DNA of 64,000 nucleotides, taken from assembly GCA_963682055.1 (NCBI GenBank), contig OY821747.1, positions 26,534,126 through 26,598,125 on the forward strand. Reading direction: 5' to 3'. The notes under the pieces were generated by a model that worked only from the letters and a program-made list of their open reading frames with translations, was not told where the DNA came from and searched no databases. Positions 32,085-43,209 of this stretch are shown here, one piece after another. Source of the DNA: Primula veris. Taxonomy: Eukaryota; Streptophyta; Magnoliopsida; Ericales; Primulaceae. Position 1 is the stretch's first letter. Each line of letters opens with the position of its first letter. Both the position numbers and the translations under genes were made by a program.

Positions 32085-33677
32085 ATGACTAATATACTTA
32101 ATTTCGCATCCGGCATAGCTTCATCACCTAATACTCCACCATATTTTGATGGTATAAATTTTTCTTATTGGAAGGATAGGATGAGCATGTTTTTACAAAG
32201 TTATAATGTTAAACTTTGGATGACCATTAAAGTAGGATATTCCGCACCTATATCCGAAAATAGCGAGAACCCAATCCCCGTAGAGGACCTAGATAACGCT
32301 CAACTAGAAGCCTACTCTACGAACGCCAAAGCGATGTATGCTATTGTTTGTGCCGTTTCTCCTAACGAGTACAACAAAATTTCCGCTTGTAAAACCGCTA
32401 AGGGTATGTGGGATAAGCTAGTAGTAATGCATGAAGGGACTAACCAAGTTAAGGATTGCAAACTCCAACTATTAGTTCATGACTACGAGCTTTTTAAAAT
32501 GAGCGAGTGTGAAACTATTTCCGATATGCTTGCTAGATTTACTACTATTACTAACGGATTAACATCTCTTGGTAAGCATTTATCTTGTAAGGAAATGGTC
32601 TCAAAGGTGATTCGGAGCTTACCAAAAGAATGGAAACCAAAGGTCACCGCAATTCAAGAGGCGCACGACATGAATACATACTCTCTTGATGCATTGACGG
32701 GTTCACTCATTACTCACGAGATCACCCTCAATAGTCACAAGCCAATCTCAAAAAGGAAGGAGATAGCTTTCAAAGGAACAACTTGTGACGAAAGCGATGA
32801 GCTATGCATTGACGACGAAAATTCAATGCAAATCATTCGAATCGTCAAGGAAATACTCAAGCTAAAAGACCAACGCAAACATAAAGGTAAGTCGTCAAAT
32901 AATTCAATTTATTCTAACGATTTTGTTTGCTATACTTGTGGTAAGGAAGGACACATGGCGAGAGAGTGCGTCATGAATCGCAAGAGCAAAGGCAAGACGA
33001 AGATATCCGCTTCAAGCTCTAGCGATAGCTCCGACCAAGATGAAGTCGCTCACCTTGGTTGCTATATGGCCATGGAAGACAACCATGAACAAAACCTCTC
33101 ATCCTCAAGCGAAAGTGAAAGCGAAGCCGATGAGGTAAATGATCTATCTTATGATGAATTACTTCATATGTGCGATATTTATTCCAAAAAATTTCCTAAG
33201 CTTGTCGAAAAGGCCGACTCTCTTAAAAGGATAAATTCTTCTCTCAATGAAGAAATAAGATCCTTGAAAAGAGATAAAATTGAAAATGAGTCTATTCCGA
33301 CATCGTCGTTCTCTCTACATGATATAGATGACGAAAAGGAAGACTTAAAAGATGAAAACGAGTTTTTAAAAACCGAAAATGACTCTTTGAAAAATAAAAA
33401 CGATGAGCTTGTCATTGCGGTAAAGAAACTCGAGTTAACAATCTCAAGGTTTTCCAAAGGGAAAACCGTGTTGGACGAAATTTTGAGTTGTCAAAAAGAT
33501 ATCAATGACAAAAGCGGTTTGGGTTTCGATTGCAACACTAGTAGCTCAAGCACAACCCGCCTTGTCAAATCTTCTAGCTTGTCTACAACTGCTATTCCGC
33601 CTAGACAAAATGTTGTTTTTACACAAGGAACACTTCAAGAGTTTTGCCAAACTCTTGCAATGATAGAAGAGGTTTAG
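32085..33677 (+). CDS. Ty1/copia Gag protein
   Basis: 530 codons from the first ATG after the PBS. The N-terminal half is the copia gag polypeptide domain (PPYFDGINFSYWKDRM near residues 18-35, then a UBN2-like block with WDKLVVMHEG). A CCHC zinc knuckle (CYTCGKEGHMARECV) starts at residue 282. The C-terminal third is Ser-rich and then a charged coiled coil (about residues 365-460). The frame is unbroken. Gag packages element RNA into virus-like particles. After the stop, sequence continues to about 33780 and then loses resemblance; no protease, integrase or RT follows, so the element is 3'-truncated and cannot be autonomous. Confidence 0.8.
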   Translation: MTNILNFASGIASSPNTPPYFDGINFSYWKDRMSMFLQSYNVKLWMTIKVGYSAPISENSENPIPVEDLDNAQLEAYSTNAKAMYAIVCAVSPNEYNKISACKTAKGMWDKLVVMHEGTNQVKDCKLQLLVHDYELFKMSECETISDMLARFTTITNGLTSLGKHLSCKEMVSKVIRSLPKEWKPKVTAIQEAHDMNTYSLDALTGSLITHEITLNSHKPISKRKEIAFKGTTCDESDELCIDDENSMQIIRIVKEILKLKDQRKHKGKSSNNSIYSNDFVCYTCGKEGHMARECVMNRKSKGKTKISASSSSDSSDQDEVAHLGCYMAMEDNHEQNLSSSSESESEADEVNDLSYDELLHMCDIYSKKFPKLVEKADSLKRINSSLNEEIRSLKRDKIENESIPTSSFSLHDIDDEKEDLKDENEFLKTENDSLKNKNDELVIAVKKLELTISRFSKGKTVLDEILSCQKDINDKSGLGFDCNTSSSSTTRLVKSSSLSTTAIPPRQNVVFTQGTLQEFCQTLAMIEEV

Positions 33678-33780
33678 GTTTTCAAACCAAAACCGCTCAT
33701 CAAACTTCTAAAACTTCCTATAAAAAGTCGTATAGCTCTCGCTATACGAAAAAGTTTATTCATTGCATTCATTGTAGTTG

Positions 33781-34801
33781 CTCCCTGTAATGATCTATTT
33801 ATTGATTGCATTTGCGACTTTAAATTAGCTACTCCGGAAGTACTGAGGATTGGATTTGGATACTTTTTTGTAGTTTCATTTATTATGAAATTTATAATGA
33901 TCTACTCCAACAGTAATGATTTGGTAGGGGTTTGCTAATTTGTTTTCTGCATCCTTATCTTGACTATTTTTCCAGGTTTAATATATTCTTCATTGAACAA
34001 TAGTTCATATCAATATATTTTTTTGCATAGCGAAAAGAAATCATTCCTCCTGATCTGATTGTTCAAATTGGATTACAATGTTGACATCATGGAGCGGTAG
34101 TAGTATTTCTATAGGAAGTTTTTCAATCTTTAACCAGTATGCAGGTCAAATAAGCAAGAAAATGTTGGTTTCGTCCAACCTTAAAACTAAGCTTAAGATT
34201 TGCACCCGAAATTAACCCCATAACAATGTCATCTTGAATTCGGTGTATATAGTTTTTAAGAATAAGCTACAAGAGGTTTTATACCACAAAAGTGGTAACT
34301 TTAACTACAGAAAGTTGCAATAAAATCAAAAGCCTTCAAGTTTCTAAGATGAGTTTTATCTGTCACACATGAAATCCAGTCCTTACCCTTGTTTATGCCC
34401 TTCTGGGATAAGCCATAGGCCAAATCATACAGTACTGATCCAGATATTTCCAGTTCTATTTATCATATAAAAGGAGAAACAAGAAGTTGCAAATTTATAC
34501 CTACTAGGCCACTACCCTGTGCCATCAAAGAATGAAAACTTTTTCACTACACGATAGCAAAAGGGTCATATTGCAAACCTGGTCACAACAACCTGGTAAC
34601 TTATCAATCAAATCGTTTAACAAGAAGGGTTAAATTCAAACAGCAAGAGCATACCCCTCCACATAAAGCATTTACACAAGATATTACTGATCAAAACCTA
34701 CTAGTCTGAAGACAGAATTTCGTAATTGTGCCACATATAACCGAATAAAACATAGTTTTCCGAAAAGAAAACAGATAAGAAAACGTAACTAGTCAGTCTT
34801 T
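33781..34801. other. Stretch between truncated copia and the minus-strand exon
   Basis: No coding region recognised. It includes the presumed break point of the copia element near 33780 and, on its right side, the likely 3' UTR of the minus-strand gene. Confidence 0.4.
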
Positions 34802-35134
34802 CTAAGAATCCTCTTCATTCATCTTCTTCTGCCACTTTCTCTTTCTAAAATCTGCCAACATCTGAGGCATTTTCAGCATCAACTCAGCAGTGGGTGCCCT
34901 TTTTTCAGCCGCTAATCTATCAACTTTATGCCCTTTCCTCTTAGTTTTCATCGGCCTTCTCTCAGGATCATATGGCCAATCTTGTCCCGCCATTACAACT
35001 TCTTTACGTAAGCGAGCTCGATGTCGAGCACTAATGCCAAGTGGCTGCCATGCCCCTAGCTCCCAGTAACCCCAAACGCCTTTAGAGAGCTCGTCTTTGT
35101 ACTTGACCAGTTTCTCTCTCCAAGGGTATTGGTA
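34802..35134 (-). CDS. Terminal exon of a conserved plant protein of unknown function
   Basis: A minus-strand exon begins after an acceptor TGACAG at 35135-35140 and runs 110 codons to a TAG at 34802-34804. It reads with no damage: YPWREKLVKYKDELSKGVWG, then WELGAWQPLGISARHRARLR, an Ala-Gly-Gln-Asp-Trp-Pro-Tyr-Asp motif, and a very basic C-terminus ending KKMNEEDS. The composition and the lack of any transposon motif suggest a real cellular protein; I recall similar plant sequences but cannot name the function. Upstream exons were not found before the R2 repeat starting at 35734, so the gene may be 5'-truncated or have a short distant first exon. Confidence 0.55.
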   Translation of the reverse strand, partial: YQYPWREKLVKYKDELSKGVWGYWELGAWQPLGISARHRARLRKEVVMAGQDWPYDPERRPMKTKRKGHKVDRLAAEKRAPTAELMLKMPQMLADFRKRKWQKKMNEEDS

Positions 35135-35733
35135 CTGTCACACTGCCTTAGCTGCGGTCGTTACCGCCTTTCCTACCATTATCTGATAAAGAGAGAAACG
35201 GGGGAAACAAACAGAATAAACTATGTATCAAATTATAAATTTACCACGATTCGAAGACTTTTGCAAAGAGGAAACTATAATTTTCCAATCATAGTTTCAC
35301 TAGTCCTTTCTAGACTTACACTGTTATACAATCAGCTTAAACTGCTTAGAGCTAACCATAACCCCATTAGATAAAGCTTGAAATATTTTCCCTAAGAGGG
35401 AGGAAAAAAAAGGGAACATATTTGCTTTCAAATTAGGGGGTTCTCAAGCCTTTGTACCTTATACTATCTGCAAAATTCCTACGAAATCCTAATCTAGTAC
35501 CTCTAAACTGCACTTGTCATTTATAGCTTTGAGTAAATATTTTGAACCGCAGGGTTCTAAATTGACAAATAAGTAGTATTGGGTGATAACTTTTGAAGGG
35601 TCAAAGAACAGATTTTGGTTCACGTGACTACACGTGCATAAATTTCCATCTGCTAATTTAACAGCACGGTATTAAGTACATATAAATGTTTTCATAGTAC
35701 AAGATACTACACGTGGGAGATGTAACAAAAATC

Positions 35734-36793
35734 CAAGCCAACCTCATGATGAGAATTTACAAAGAGCACACTAGATTTTTCATTCATTGACAAGAAAACA
35801 AAGCTTTTTATACGTTTTTGGGGCAAGTAGCTTATTACAACAAATAATTTACTTTCTTAAATATGCCAACCATATGAAGACTATCGAGTATCATCACAGA
35901 AGCAAAACTACATCAGTAGCTAGTAGCTACATAAAGGAAACAATCTTATATACAAATATGAAAAATTACTAGCCTACAACATATTTGCAAATAAATACCC
36001 GCTCATGCCGTCATGTGTGTGTGTGCCTATAAGGCTTTGTATCAGATTTTGAAATCAGTAAAGTGCTTAGTCGAGGTTGAAGGCAAAGCGTAGGCTAAGT
36101 TAATTCAGGATTAAGCATAGTGGTGCTTTATAATATCAATTTGATTTTATGGGACAAAACAACTATAAGATTAGTCATAGTGATTCATCGTACCAAGACA
36201 TTTTTTCAATAACTAAAAACAAACAAACCAACATATGAAAAGGTCAAGGTAATGTGCTAAACAGTTAACTGGAAAATATAAATTTGAAACAATGAAGTGG
36301 AGGTGGTAGAGGTAGCACTAATTTGAAGATAGAAAAAAATGAGAAATTGGCTAAAATGGCTTAGGCATTGACAACTTTTTGTATGTTAATTTCACATAGA
36401 AAGACTGTGGTCCAGAAAGAGAAGATAATGTGGGGAGTAGTTACATCTGTTGAAACAATTTCAAAAACTTTTGCCATATTTTGCACAATTGCTAATTTCA
36501 TCTATACAAATTTTAACATATCGATATCCTAACTCCTCATTTCGACTAAGTCAATCTGCGAATTTGTTGTTGTAACGGCCTATAATTCGCACAATAAATA
36601 GAGTCATTCAGCTAGCCTAATATACATGTACTACTAGTTTGAAAAATACGACTGATGTATATAAATGTGTATACATATATACCAGGTAAAACACATAAAT
36701 ATCATTCCATAATTAAGCATGCTTGGTAACGACATCAAATGATAACACAAATCTCTATCGCATAGTAAAGTAGATGATACAACTTAGAAGAAG
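35734..36793. repeat. Dispersed repeat R2, copy B
   Basis: Partner of 23063-24109 with only scattered substitutions and small indels. Flanks differ, so it moved or was duplicated as a unit of about 1.05 kb. Confidence 0.75.
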
Positions 36794-37628
36794 GGTTTTG
36801 TAATGTGAATAACAAACATAATAATGTGGATCAGTAGTGGGTAAACATCACTAGAACGTAGCACACGAGAAAAGCTTCAAAATTGACTAACAAAACAAAC
36901 ACCCAGAATGAACACAACGAAATAACGGCGAGCAATATCTTGATATATCAATAATGTGTTTACAGAGTGAGAATAGATTAAACCATGACTAATGTCAAAT
37001 AACACTAATAACACCCTACAAATACCTATTATCTCTTAGGCATTTTGTCGAACACCTTATCTGCGACTTAAAAGAAGAACTTAGAATCAAAACACACAAA
37101 AATTACACACCCAATTGAACCATCTACTAACCTAACTTCCTTATCATTAAACCAGGAAACGATTAACAACATACAAATTCTAATACTTATTACTCCATCC
37201 GTTCCAAAATATTTGTTCACCACGAAAATACGTGCAAGTTTGACCTGCAAAAAAACCATATGTAAATTATCGAAATCGAAATTTCAAAAGTTAATCATAA
37301 AGTTCAGTGTTAAACTACGTGACTACCTTTTAAAATTTTTGATTTCGACAATTTACATATAAATTCTTTGCCGATCTTGCCAACAACGATTTGTCTACGT
37401 GTCACTGCCACGTAGGTAATATACATATATATCTATATTACCTTCCCTGCGTTTCAATTGATACCATTTTTAAAGGGTTATGATTTTTGTGATTTTATGT
37501 ATTCTTATGAGCCGGGGAAATAAAAATAGACAATGAAAAATATTCAAAATACTAATTTATTTATACTTAACATTGTCTTTCAAAATTTAAACTATGAGGA
37601 GACTTTTTCTTTTCAAATGATCTTAGAA
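36794..37628. other. Intergenic flank of the viral insertion
   Basis: AT-rich. It has a hairpin-forming inverted repeat (about 37258-37285 and 37335-37365, ATTATCGAAATCGAAATTT-like arms), a Stowaway-like terminus near 37190 (CTCCATCCGTTCCAAAATATTTGT) and a motif at 37388-37417 repeated in inverse orientation beyond the virus at 45184-45213. Confidence 0.45.
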
Positions 37629-37764
37629 CAAGGAGGCATCAAGGTATAACGCTTTTTTTGTTCGTTGACTGTTGATTTAAATTCTTACGCCTTTTATTCC
37701 GCATAATTCTTATATTAATGTTAATTTATTATGTTCTCCAAATTGAATAGATCTAATTCTTCTA
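37629..37764 (+). repeat. Terminal redundancy, left copy
   Basis: Direct repeat of 44943-45079. The copies differ by a small indel in a T-run (near 37650) and one substitution. It ends 34 bases into ORF1. Confidence 0.9.
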
Positions 37765-38441
37765 GTAAGTATTCTAGGGGAAGCTATGCTTCCACTTCTA
37801 ATAACAATTCAATGAATAAGAGACAAGAAGAATGTCAATATAATGATATTCCTGAAATGACTAATTTTGAAGAACAATTAGCAAATTGGCACCTTTCTAA
37901 GGTTAAGCCCTCTGAAATATATTCTATTGGTATGTTTGATTTACGAATGGCTATGACCATTAAAACTATAGAACAAACTATCCCTGTCGAACGGGATATG
38001 GAAACTATTCAATTACTTCATAAAGAAGAATTACGTAGGTATTTTGATAAATACAAGTATGTCCATCTAGGTATGGTACAAGTAGCTGTGAAACCTCTTA
38101 CAGCTCAAGGCTTAAATACATCAGTCATTATTGCTTTACGCGACTGTCGTCATCTAGAATTTAAAGAATCCTTATTAGGTATTATTCAAACCAGTCTTTG
38201 TAATGGGCCAGTTTATTTCAACTGTTTTCCAAACTTCTCTGTTTCTTTAACAGATAAAAATATTTTAGACGTTCTTACTTTGAATGTCAAAACCCATGGT
38301 TATAAACTGAAAGAAGGAACTGAACCTTTAAATATCACTTATCGAGTTCATTACAAAGCTATGACTACGCTTAGTCATCGGGCTAAGACTTTTAATACAA
38401 AAGGCAAAACTGTTTTAATAGAGACAAATTTATTAAAATAA
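37731..38441 (+). pseudogene. Viral ORF1 segment 1: movement protein
   Basis: ATG at 37731 opens the polyprotein. Residues about 60-215 match the 30K-superfamily movement protein: the VAVKPLTAQGLNTSVIIALRD region with its conserved Asp, the GPVYFNCFPNFSVSL core and a final THGYKL block. It forms tubules or modifies plasmodesmata for cell-to-cell spread in related viruses. An in-frame TAA at 38439-38441 ends it; the same frame continues immediately after, so this is a single nonsense change. Confidence 0.8.
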
Positions 38442-39920
38442 GATGTCCAAACCCCTCAGACTATTAAATGGGAAGATATCGAACCTCCCGCAGAATGGAA
38501 TTTATTGTCGGCCAGCCCAGCCGAACCTGTAGAAAATAAAAATATTGAAGAAATTATTCAAACAAAAGAAGGACATGTTTTCGTTAAATTTGATAAAGGA
38601 AAACGACTAGCTTCTAGAAGTTCTTTTTCCGATTACGAAAGTTCTTTTAAACAGAGTCAATCTGCTAGGTTTTATACGCCAAACCCTTCTATAGCATCTT
38701 TCAAAACTTCGAATTTAGTTTTTGATGGTGTTTCCAATACCCAACAAAATTTTTCTCGTGTTATTTACCACGAAGAGAAAAATGATCATAATAATGAACC
38801 AGAAACTTTATCTGAGTTTGACAATATTTCTACTATTAATATGCTTTCTATACCTTTTACTTATAATAGACAAACATGTGTTCAGGATATGAACCAAGAA
38901 AAATATACGTCTTTTCGAAAATGGTTCTTCTCTACTTACACAAATGAAGAACAACAAACATATAAGACTTTATTTTATAAGCATATTGATGCTACTCAAC
39001 AATTAGTGTCTTTCCCCTTATGGTTTATTGACCGAGCTACTATAGAACATAGTCCTTTTCTAAATGTTTTAAAAAAATTTCACAGACATTGGACTACTGC
39101 CAAAGGAGAAAATATTTTTGTTGTTCATCCTCCTTGTGAACATTTAAAAGTGAAGGCTGGCGAGGCCATTATTGAGTCTGTAGCATTTTCGAAAGATGAA
39201 AAACAACTCAATTTAACCCTTCAAACTATTTGTTCACAACTTAGTCGTATAGAAGACAAGGGAACCATTATAATTCATAAGGAAACACCAGATGTGGCTA
39301 GTTCCTCTAGTTCGTCCCCTATACAGCATCCACCGGCTTTTGAACCTACTATATTAAAACCCAGTATTGATATTACTGTTTCTGATAATAATAATACTGA
39401 TATTATTACATTGCTAACTCAGCAATTAGAAAACCTGAATATTAGAGGAAAAAATATAGCAACTTTATCAGAAACTACTACTGATATAGAAAATATCAAT
39501 ATTTTTGAACAACAACTTTTAGCTATGGATAATACTCCAGAACAGGCTACCATTAATCAAAATGTTTTTGGGAAATCAACTGCTTTTGGACGCAAATCTG
39601 TCCCAACTGCTACAATGAAACATTATTATTCTAGACCGAGTCCACAAGATCTTCTTTATGAAGAAGAAGGTGGTAATATTTTTACGAGTTTTGCCTCTCG
39701 AACCATTTATGAATGGAATATTGATGGTCTGACAGAGTATCAGATTATGATTATGCTACATCGAATGACTATGTACTCTACCGTATGTCTTGGTGCTAAT
39801 AACACCGATTATCAAATTGCTGAATTTATCGTCGCAGGCTTTGCCGGCCAATTACGCGGTTGGTGGGATAATATTTTATCCCCAGATCACCAAAGGACCA
39901 TATTACAGGCCACAAAATAG
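38442..39920 (+). pseudogene. Viral ORF1 segment 2: linker and start of capsid region
   Basis: Same frame as the movement protein after the stop at 38439. It contains a Ser-rich linker, a block with FRKWFFSTYTNEEQQTYKTL and PLWFIDRATIEHSPFL, then the beginning of the capsid/Gag-like domain (YEWNIDGLTEYQI, LRGWWDNIL). It ends at a TAG at 39918-39920 because of a one-base frameshift near 39900-39920; the downstream segment continues in another frame. Confidence 0.7.
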
Positions 39921-41551
39921 TTAGAAAGCCTATTAAGAATGAACAAGGTATAGATATGTATACGGATACAGTCTTACCCAATGCAGTTTATACACTCCTC
40001 ACTGCTATTGTTCAGGCATTTATTGGTTCTAATCCTGTTGCTATAGAAAGAAACAAAGATTTATTAATTAATCTTAAATGTCCTACTTTAACCCATTTTA
40101 GGTGGTATAAGGATGTTTTCCTTACCAAAATTATGATGAGACCTGATGCAAATGCTGATTTTTGGAAAGAAAAATTTATTGCAGGTCTTCCTAATCTTTT
40201 TGCCCAAAAAGTCAAAGATAGGATTTTACGTAAAACAGGGCATACAACCATCCCTTACCATGAATTCACCTATGGTCAACTTATTAGTGAATGTGTCGGT
40301 GAAGGCTTATCCCTTTGCAATGACATAAAACTGAAAGCCCAATTGAAAAGTCAAAATTTGACTGGAAGAAAAGAAATAGGTACTTTTTGTGACCAATTTG
40401 GATTTGATCTTCAAATCCCCCAAAAATCTCATAGAGAAGGGTATTCTAAGAAGAAACATTTTTCAAAATCGAAAAGATTTTCAAAAAAATCTTCCAAACC
40501 ACCAAGAAGAGACAACCACCATATTGGTTCATCCCGACCTAGGACTTATAGACCCAGACCAAACCAAAATCCTTCTGCTTCTATTGTTTGCCGCAAATGT
40601 GGCAAAACAGGCCATTATGCCAACAAGTGTTGGACAAAAAAGAGATTAAATGAAATCTCTGATGAAGGTCTTAAGAAACAACTTATAGCTGTCATGTTAT
40701 ATTCTTCTGATGAAGAATCCGATACTAATATTATGGAAGTTTATAATAGTAGTAGTGAGTCTGAACATAATAGTTCATCCTCGTCCTCTTCCGATTGTGA
40801 TTGTAAGGAGAATAATTATAAAGCTATGCTTGACATGAATGGTTTAAGTCTTAATGTACTTACTTCCCAAGAACGGTCTATATTAGATCTGATTAATGAA
40901 ATTGATAATTCTGAGGTAAAGAAAAAACTAATTGAACATTATTTAGATGTTCTAACAAAAGATAAGAAAAAGGAAACTCCTTATGTTCCGCAGGAGGCTT
41001 ATTCTCTGAAACATGTTTTTCAAGGACTCCAATCATCTCCTTCTAAACAGTTTTCTTGTGAATATATTCATCAAGAGGTAAAAACTCTTAAAACAGATAT
41101 TAACATTCTAAAAAATAAAGCTATTTCGATTTCAGATTTACATAGCGAAATTCATATCTTGAAAGATGAAGTAAAATTTCTTAGAAATATTATTCAAACA
41201 GAACAGGATATTCCTTTTGATGAAGAAAAAGAAAGCTTTATTCCTAATAAGGACACTTTTTTGAATATTATTGACAAAATTACATATCAGAAATGGCATT
41301 CTCATGTCACTATAGTTATCAACAAAAAATTTACTTTTTCCGGTCCAGCTCTTATTGATAGTGGGGCTGATTTAAATTGTATTTGTGAAGGCTTAATCCC
41401 TACACATTATTATGATAAAACTACGCAGTCCTTAAATACTGCTGATGGGTCTCGTATGAAGATTCATTATAAACTTTCTAATGCTTATATTTGCAATTCT
41501 GGCATCTGCTTTCAAACAACTTTTGTGATGGTTAAAGGCCTTACCCAATAA
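39914..41551 (+). pseudogene. Viral ORF1 segment 3: capsid, zinc knuckle and aspartic protease
   Basis: The capsid core continues, followed by a basic region and a CCHC knuckle CRKCGKTGHYANKCW at 40589-40630. Next come a Ser/Glu/Asp-rich stretch, a coiled-coil segment, and the retroviral-type aspartic protease with catalytic triplet in LIDSGADLNC (Asp-Ser-Gly at 41357-41365). The frame ends at an in-frame TAA (41549-41551) a few residues before the ILGTP motif, which resumes in the same frame, so this is again a single nonsense change. Confidence 0.8.
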
Positions 41552-42487
41552 ATCATTTTGGGTACTCCATGCTTGAATTTAATTGAACCTTTTATGGTTA
41601 CTTCAAAAGGTATTATGTTCGAAACAAATGGTCAAAATATTACTTTTGAGTTTATTTCCAAACCACAAATGAGGGAAATTGATATGATCAAAGAAACTTT
41701 AATTTTTAAAGAAAATCAAATCAATTTTTTAAGCAAAGATTTAAAACTTATGAATATTTCTAAACAACTTATTTCGCAAAAAGATAAAATTAGTTTCCTT
41801 ACTAATTTGATGAAAAAAGAAATTTGTAGTGATATGCCCACTGCTTTTTGGGATAGGAAAAAACATATTGTTACTCTTCCCTATGTGGACGATTTTAAAG
41901 ATACTGATATTACAACTTTGGCTCGGCCTGCCCAAATGGGTCCCGACCTTATTGATTATTGTAAAGAAGAAATAAATTCTCTCTTAACTAAAAAACTTAT
42001 TCGCAAATCTTATTCCCCTTGGAGTTGTACTGCTTTTTATGTTTATAAAAATGCTGAAATAGAACGTGGGGCTCCGCGACTTGTTATTAATTATAAACCT
42101 TTAAATAAGGTTTTAAAATGGATTATGTACCCTATTCCCAATAAAAAGGATCTATTAACTCGGATCCAGTCTGCGAATATATTTTCCAAATTTGATTTAA
42201 AATCAGGCTATTGGCAAATCCAAATTGATGAAAAAGACAGATATAAAACTGCTTTTGTTGTTCCTATGGGACATTATGAATGGAATGTTATGCCATTTGG
42301 TTTGAAAAATGCTCCCTCTGAATTCCAGAATATTATGAATGATATTTTTTATCCTTATTCTTCATTTAGTATAGTTTATATTGATGATATCCTCATCTTT
42401 TCTGATAATCTCGACCAACATTTCAAACATATTAATATTTTTATAAAATTAATAAAAAATGCTGGCTTAGTAGTTTTCTGCCAGTAA
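41552..42487 (+). pseudogene. Viral ORF1 segment 4: reverse transcriptase
   Basis: Begins with the ILGTPCLNL end of the protease region, then a linker and the RT palm and fingers: KSYSPWSCTAFYV, the RLVINYKPLN block, FSKFDLKSGYWQI, MPFGLKNAPSEFQ, and the active site YIDDILIF (Asp-Asp at 42383-42388). It is interrupted by a one-base frameshift just before the stop at 42485-42487. Confidence 0.85.
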
Positions 42488-42728
42488 AATGTCTTTATTC
42501 CAGACGCATATTCGCTTTTTAGGTCAAGAAATAGATCAGGGAAAAATTATTCCTATTGATCGGGCCATTCAATTTGCAAACAAATTTCCTGATATTTTAC
42601 AGGAAAAAACCCAATTACAACGCTTTTTGGGAAGTCTCAATTATATTGCTGACTATTATAAAAATCTCGCTATTGATAGTTCTCCCTTATATGATAGGTT
42701 AAAAAAGAATCCACCTATGTGGGGGTGA
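42477..42728 (+). pseudogene. Viral ORF1 segment 5: RT thumb/connection
   Basis: A shifted frame picks up at the Ser-Ala-Ser-Lys-Met run and continues through HIRFLGQEID and LQRFLGSLNYI, typical of the RT C-terminus. It ends at a TGA (42726-42728) created by another frameshift around 42715-42728. Confidence 0.75.
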
Positions 42729-43209
42729 TATTCACACCAATGCCGTAAGACTAATTAAGTCTAAAGTCAAAAGTCTACCTTGTTTGGCTCTTATTTCCCC
42801 CACTAGTTTTAAAATTGTTAAAACAGATGCATCCGATATCGGATATGGTGGTATTTTAAAACAAAAATTTCCTTCAAAAAACAAAGAGATATTGTCTCGG
42901 TATACTTCTGGTAAATGGAATAGTGCACAACAGAACTATTCAACAATTAAGAAAGAAATTCTTTCAGTTGTAAATTGCATTTCTAAATTTCAAGATGATT
43001 TATTAAATCAAAAATTTCTTTTAAGAATTGATTGCAAAGCTGCAAAAGATGTCTTAGAAAAGGATGTTAAAAATTTGGCATCCAAACAAATATTTGCAAG
43101 ATGGCAATCTATTTTGTTTATTTTCGATTTCGATATCGAATATATTAAAGGAGAAAATAACTCTCTCCCTGATTTTTTGACCAGGGAATTCATTCTTGGC
43201 CCCACATGA
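42726..43209 (+). pseudogene. Viral ORF1 segment 6: RNase H
   Basis: Third frame of the polymerase region. It contains the RNase H acidic residues in KTDASDIGYGGIL, then NYSTIKKEILSVV, LLRIDCKAAKDVL and the closing YIKGENNSLPDFLTR. It terminates at a TGA (43207-43209) that overlaps the ORF2 start (ATGA), matching the expected natural end of ORF1. Confidence 0.85.

Noticed and set aside
23116..35972. 61-codon frames shared by the two R2 copies (MTRKQSFL...)
   Set aside because: Similarity is explained by the 1-kb duplication; third-position bias is not evident and no motif is seen.
5024..37460. Stowaway-like CTCC(G/A)TCC termini near 5024, 21269, 37190 and 37440
   Set aside because: Only single ends were found by eye, with no matching inverted partner or TA duplication, so complete elements are not claimed.
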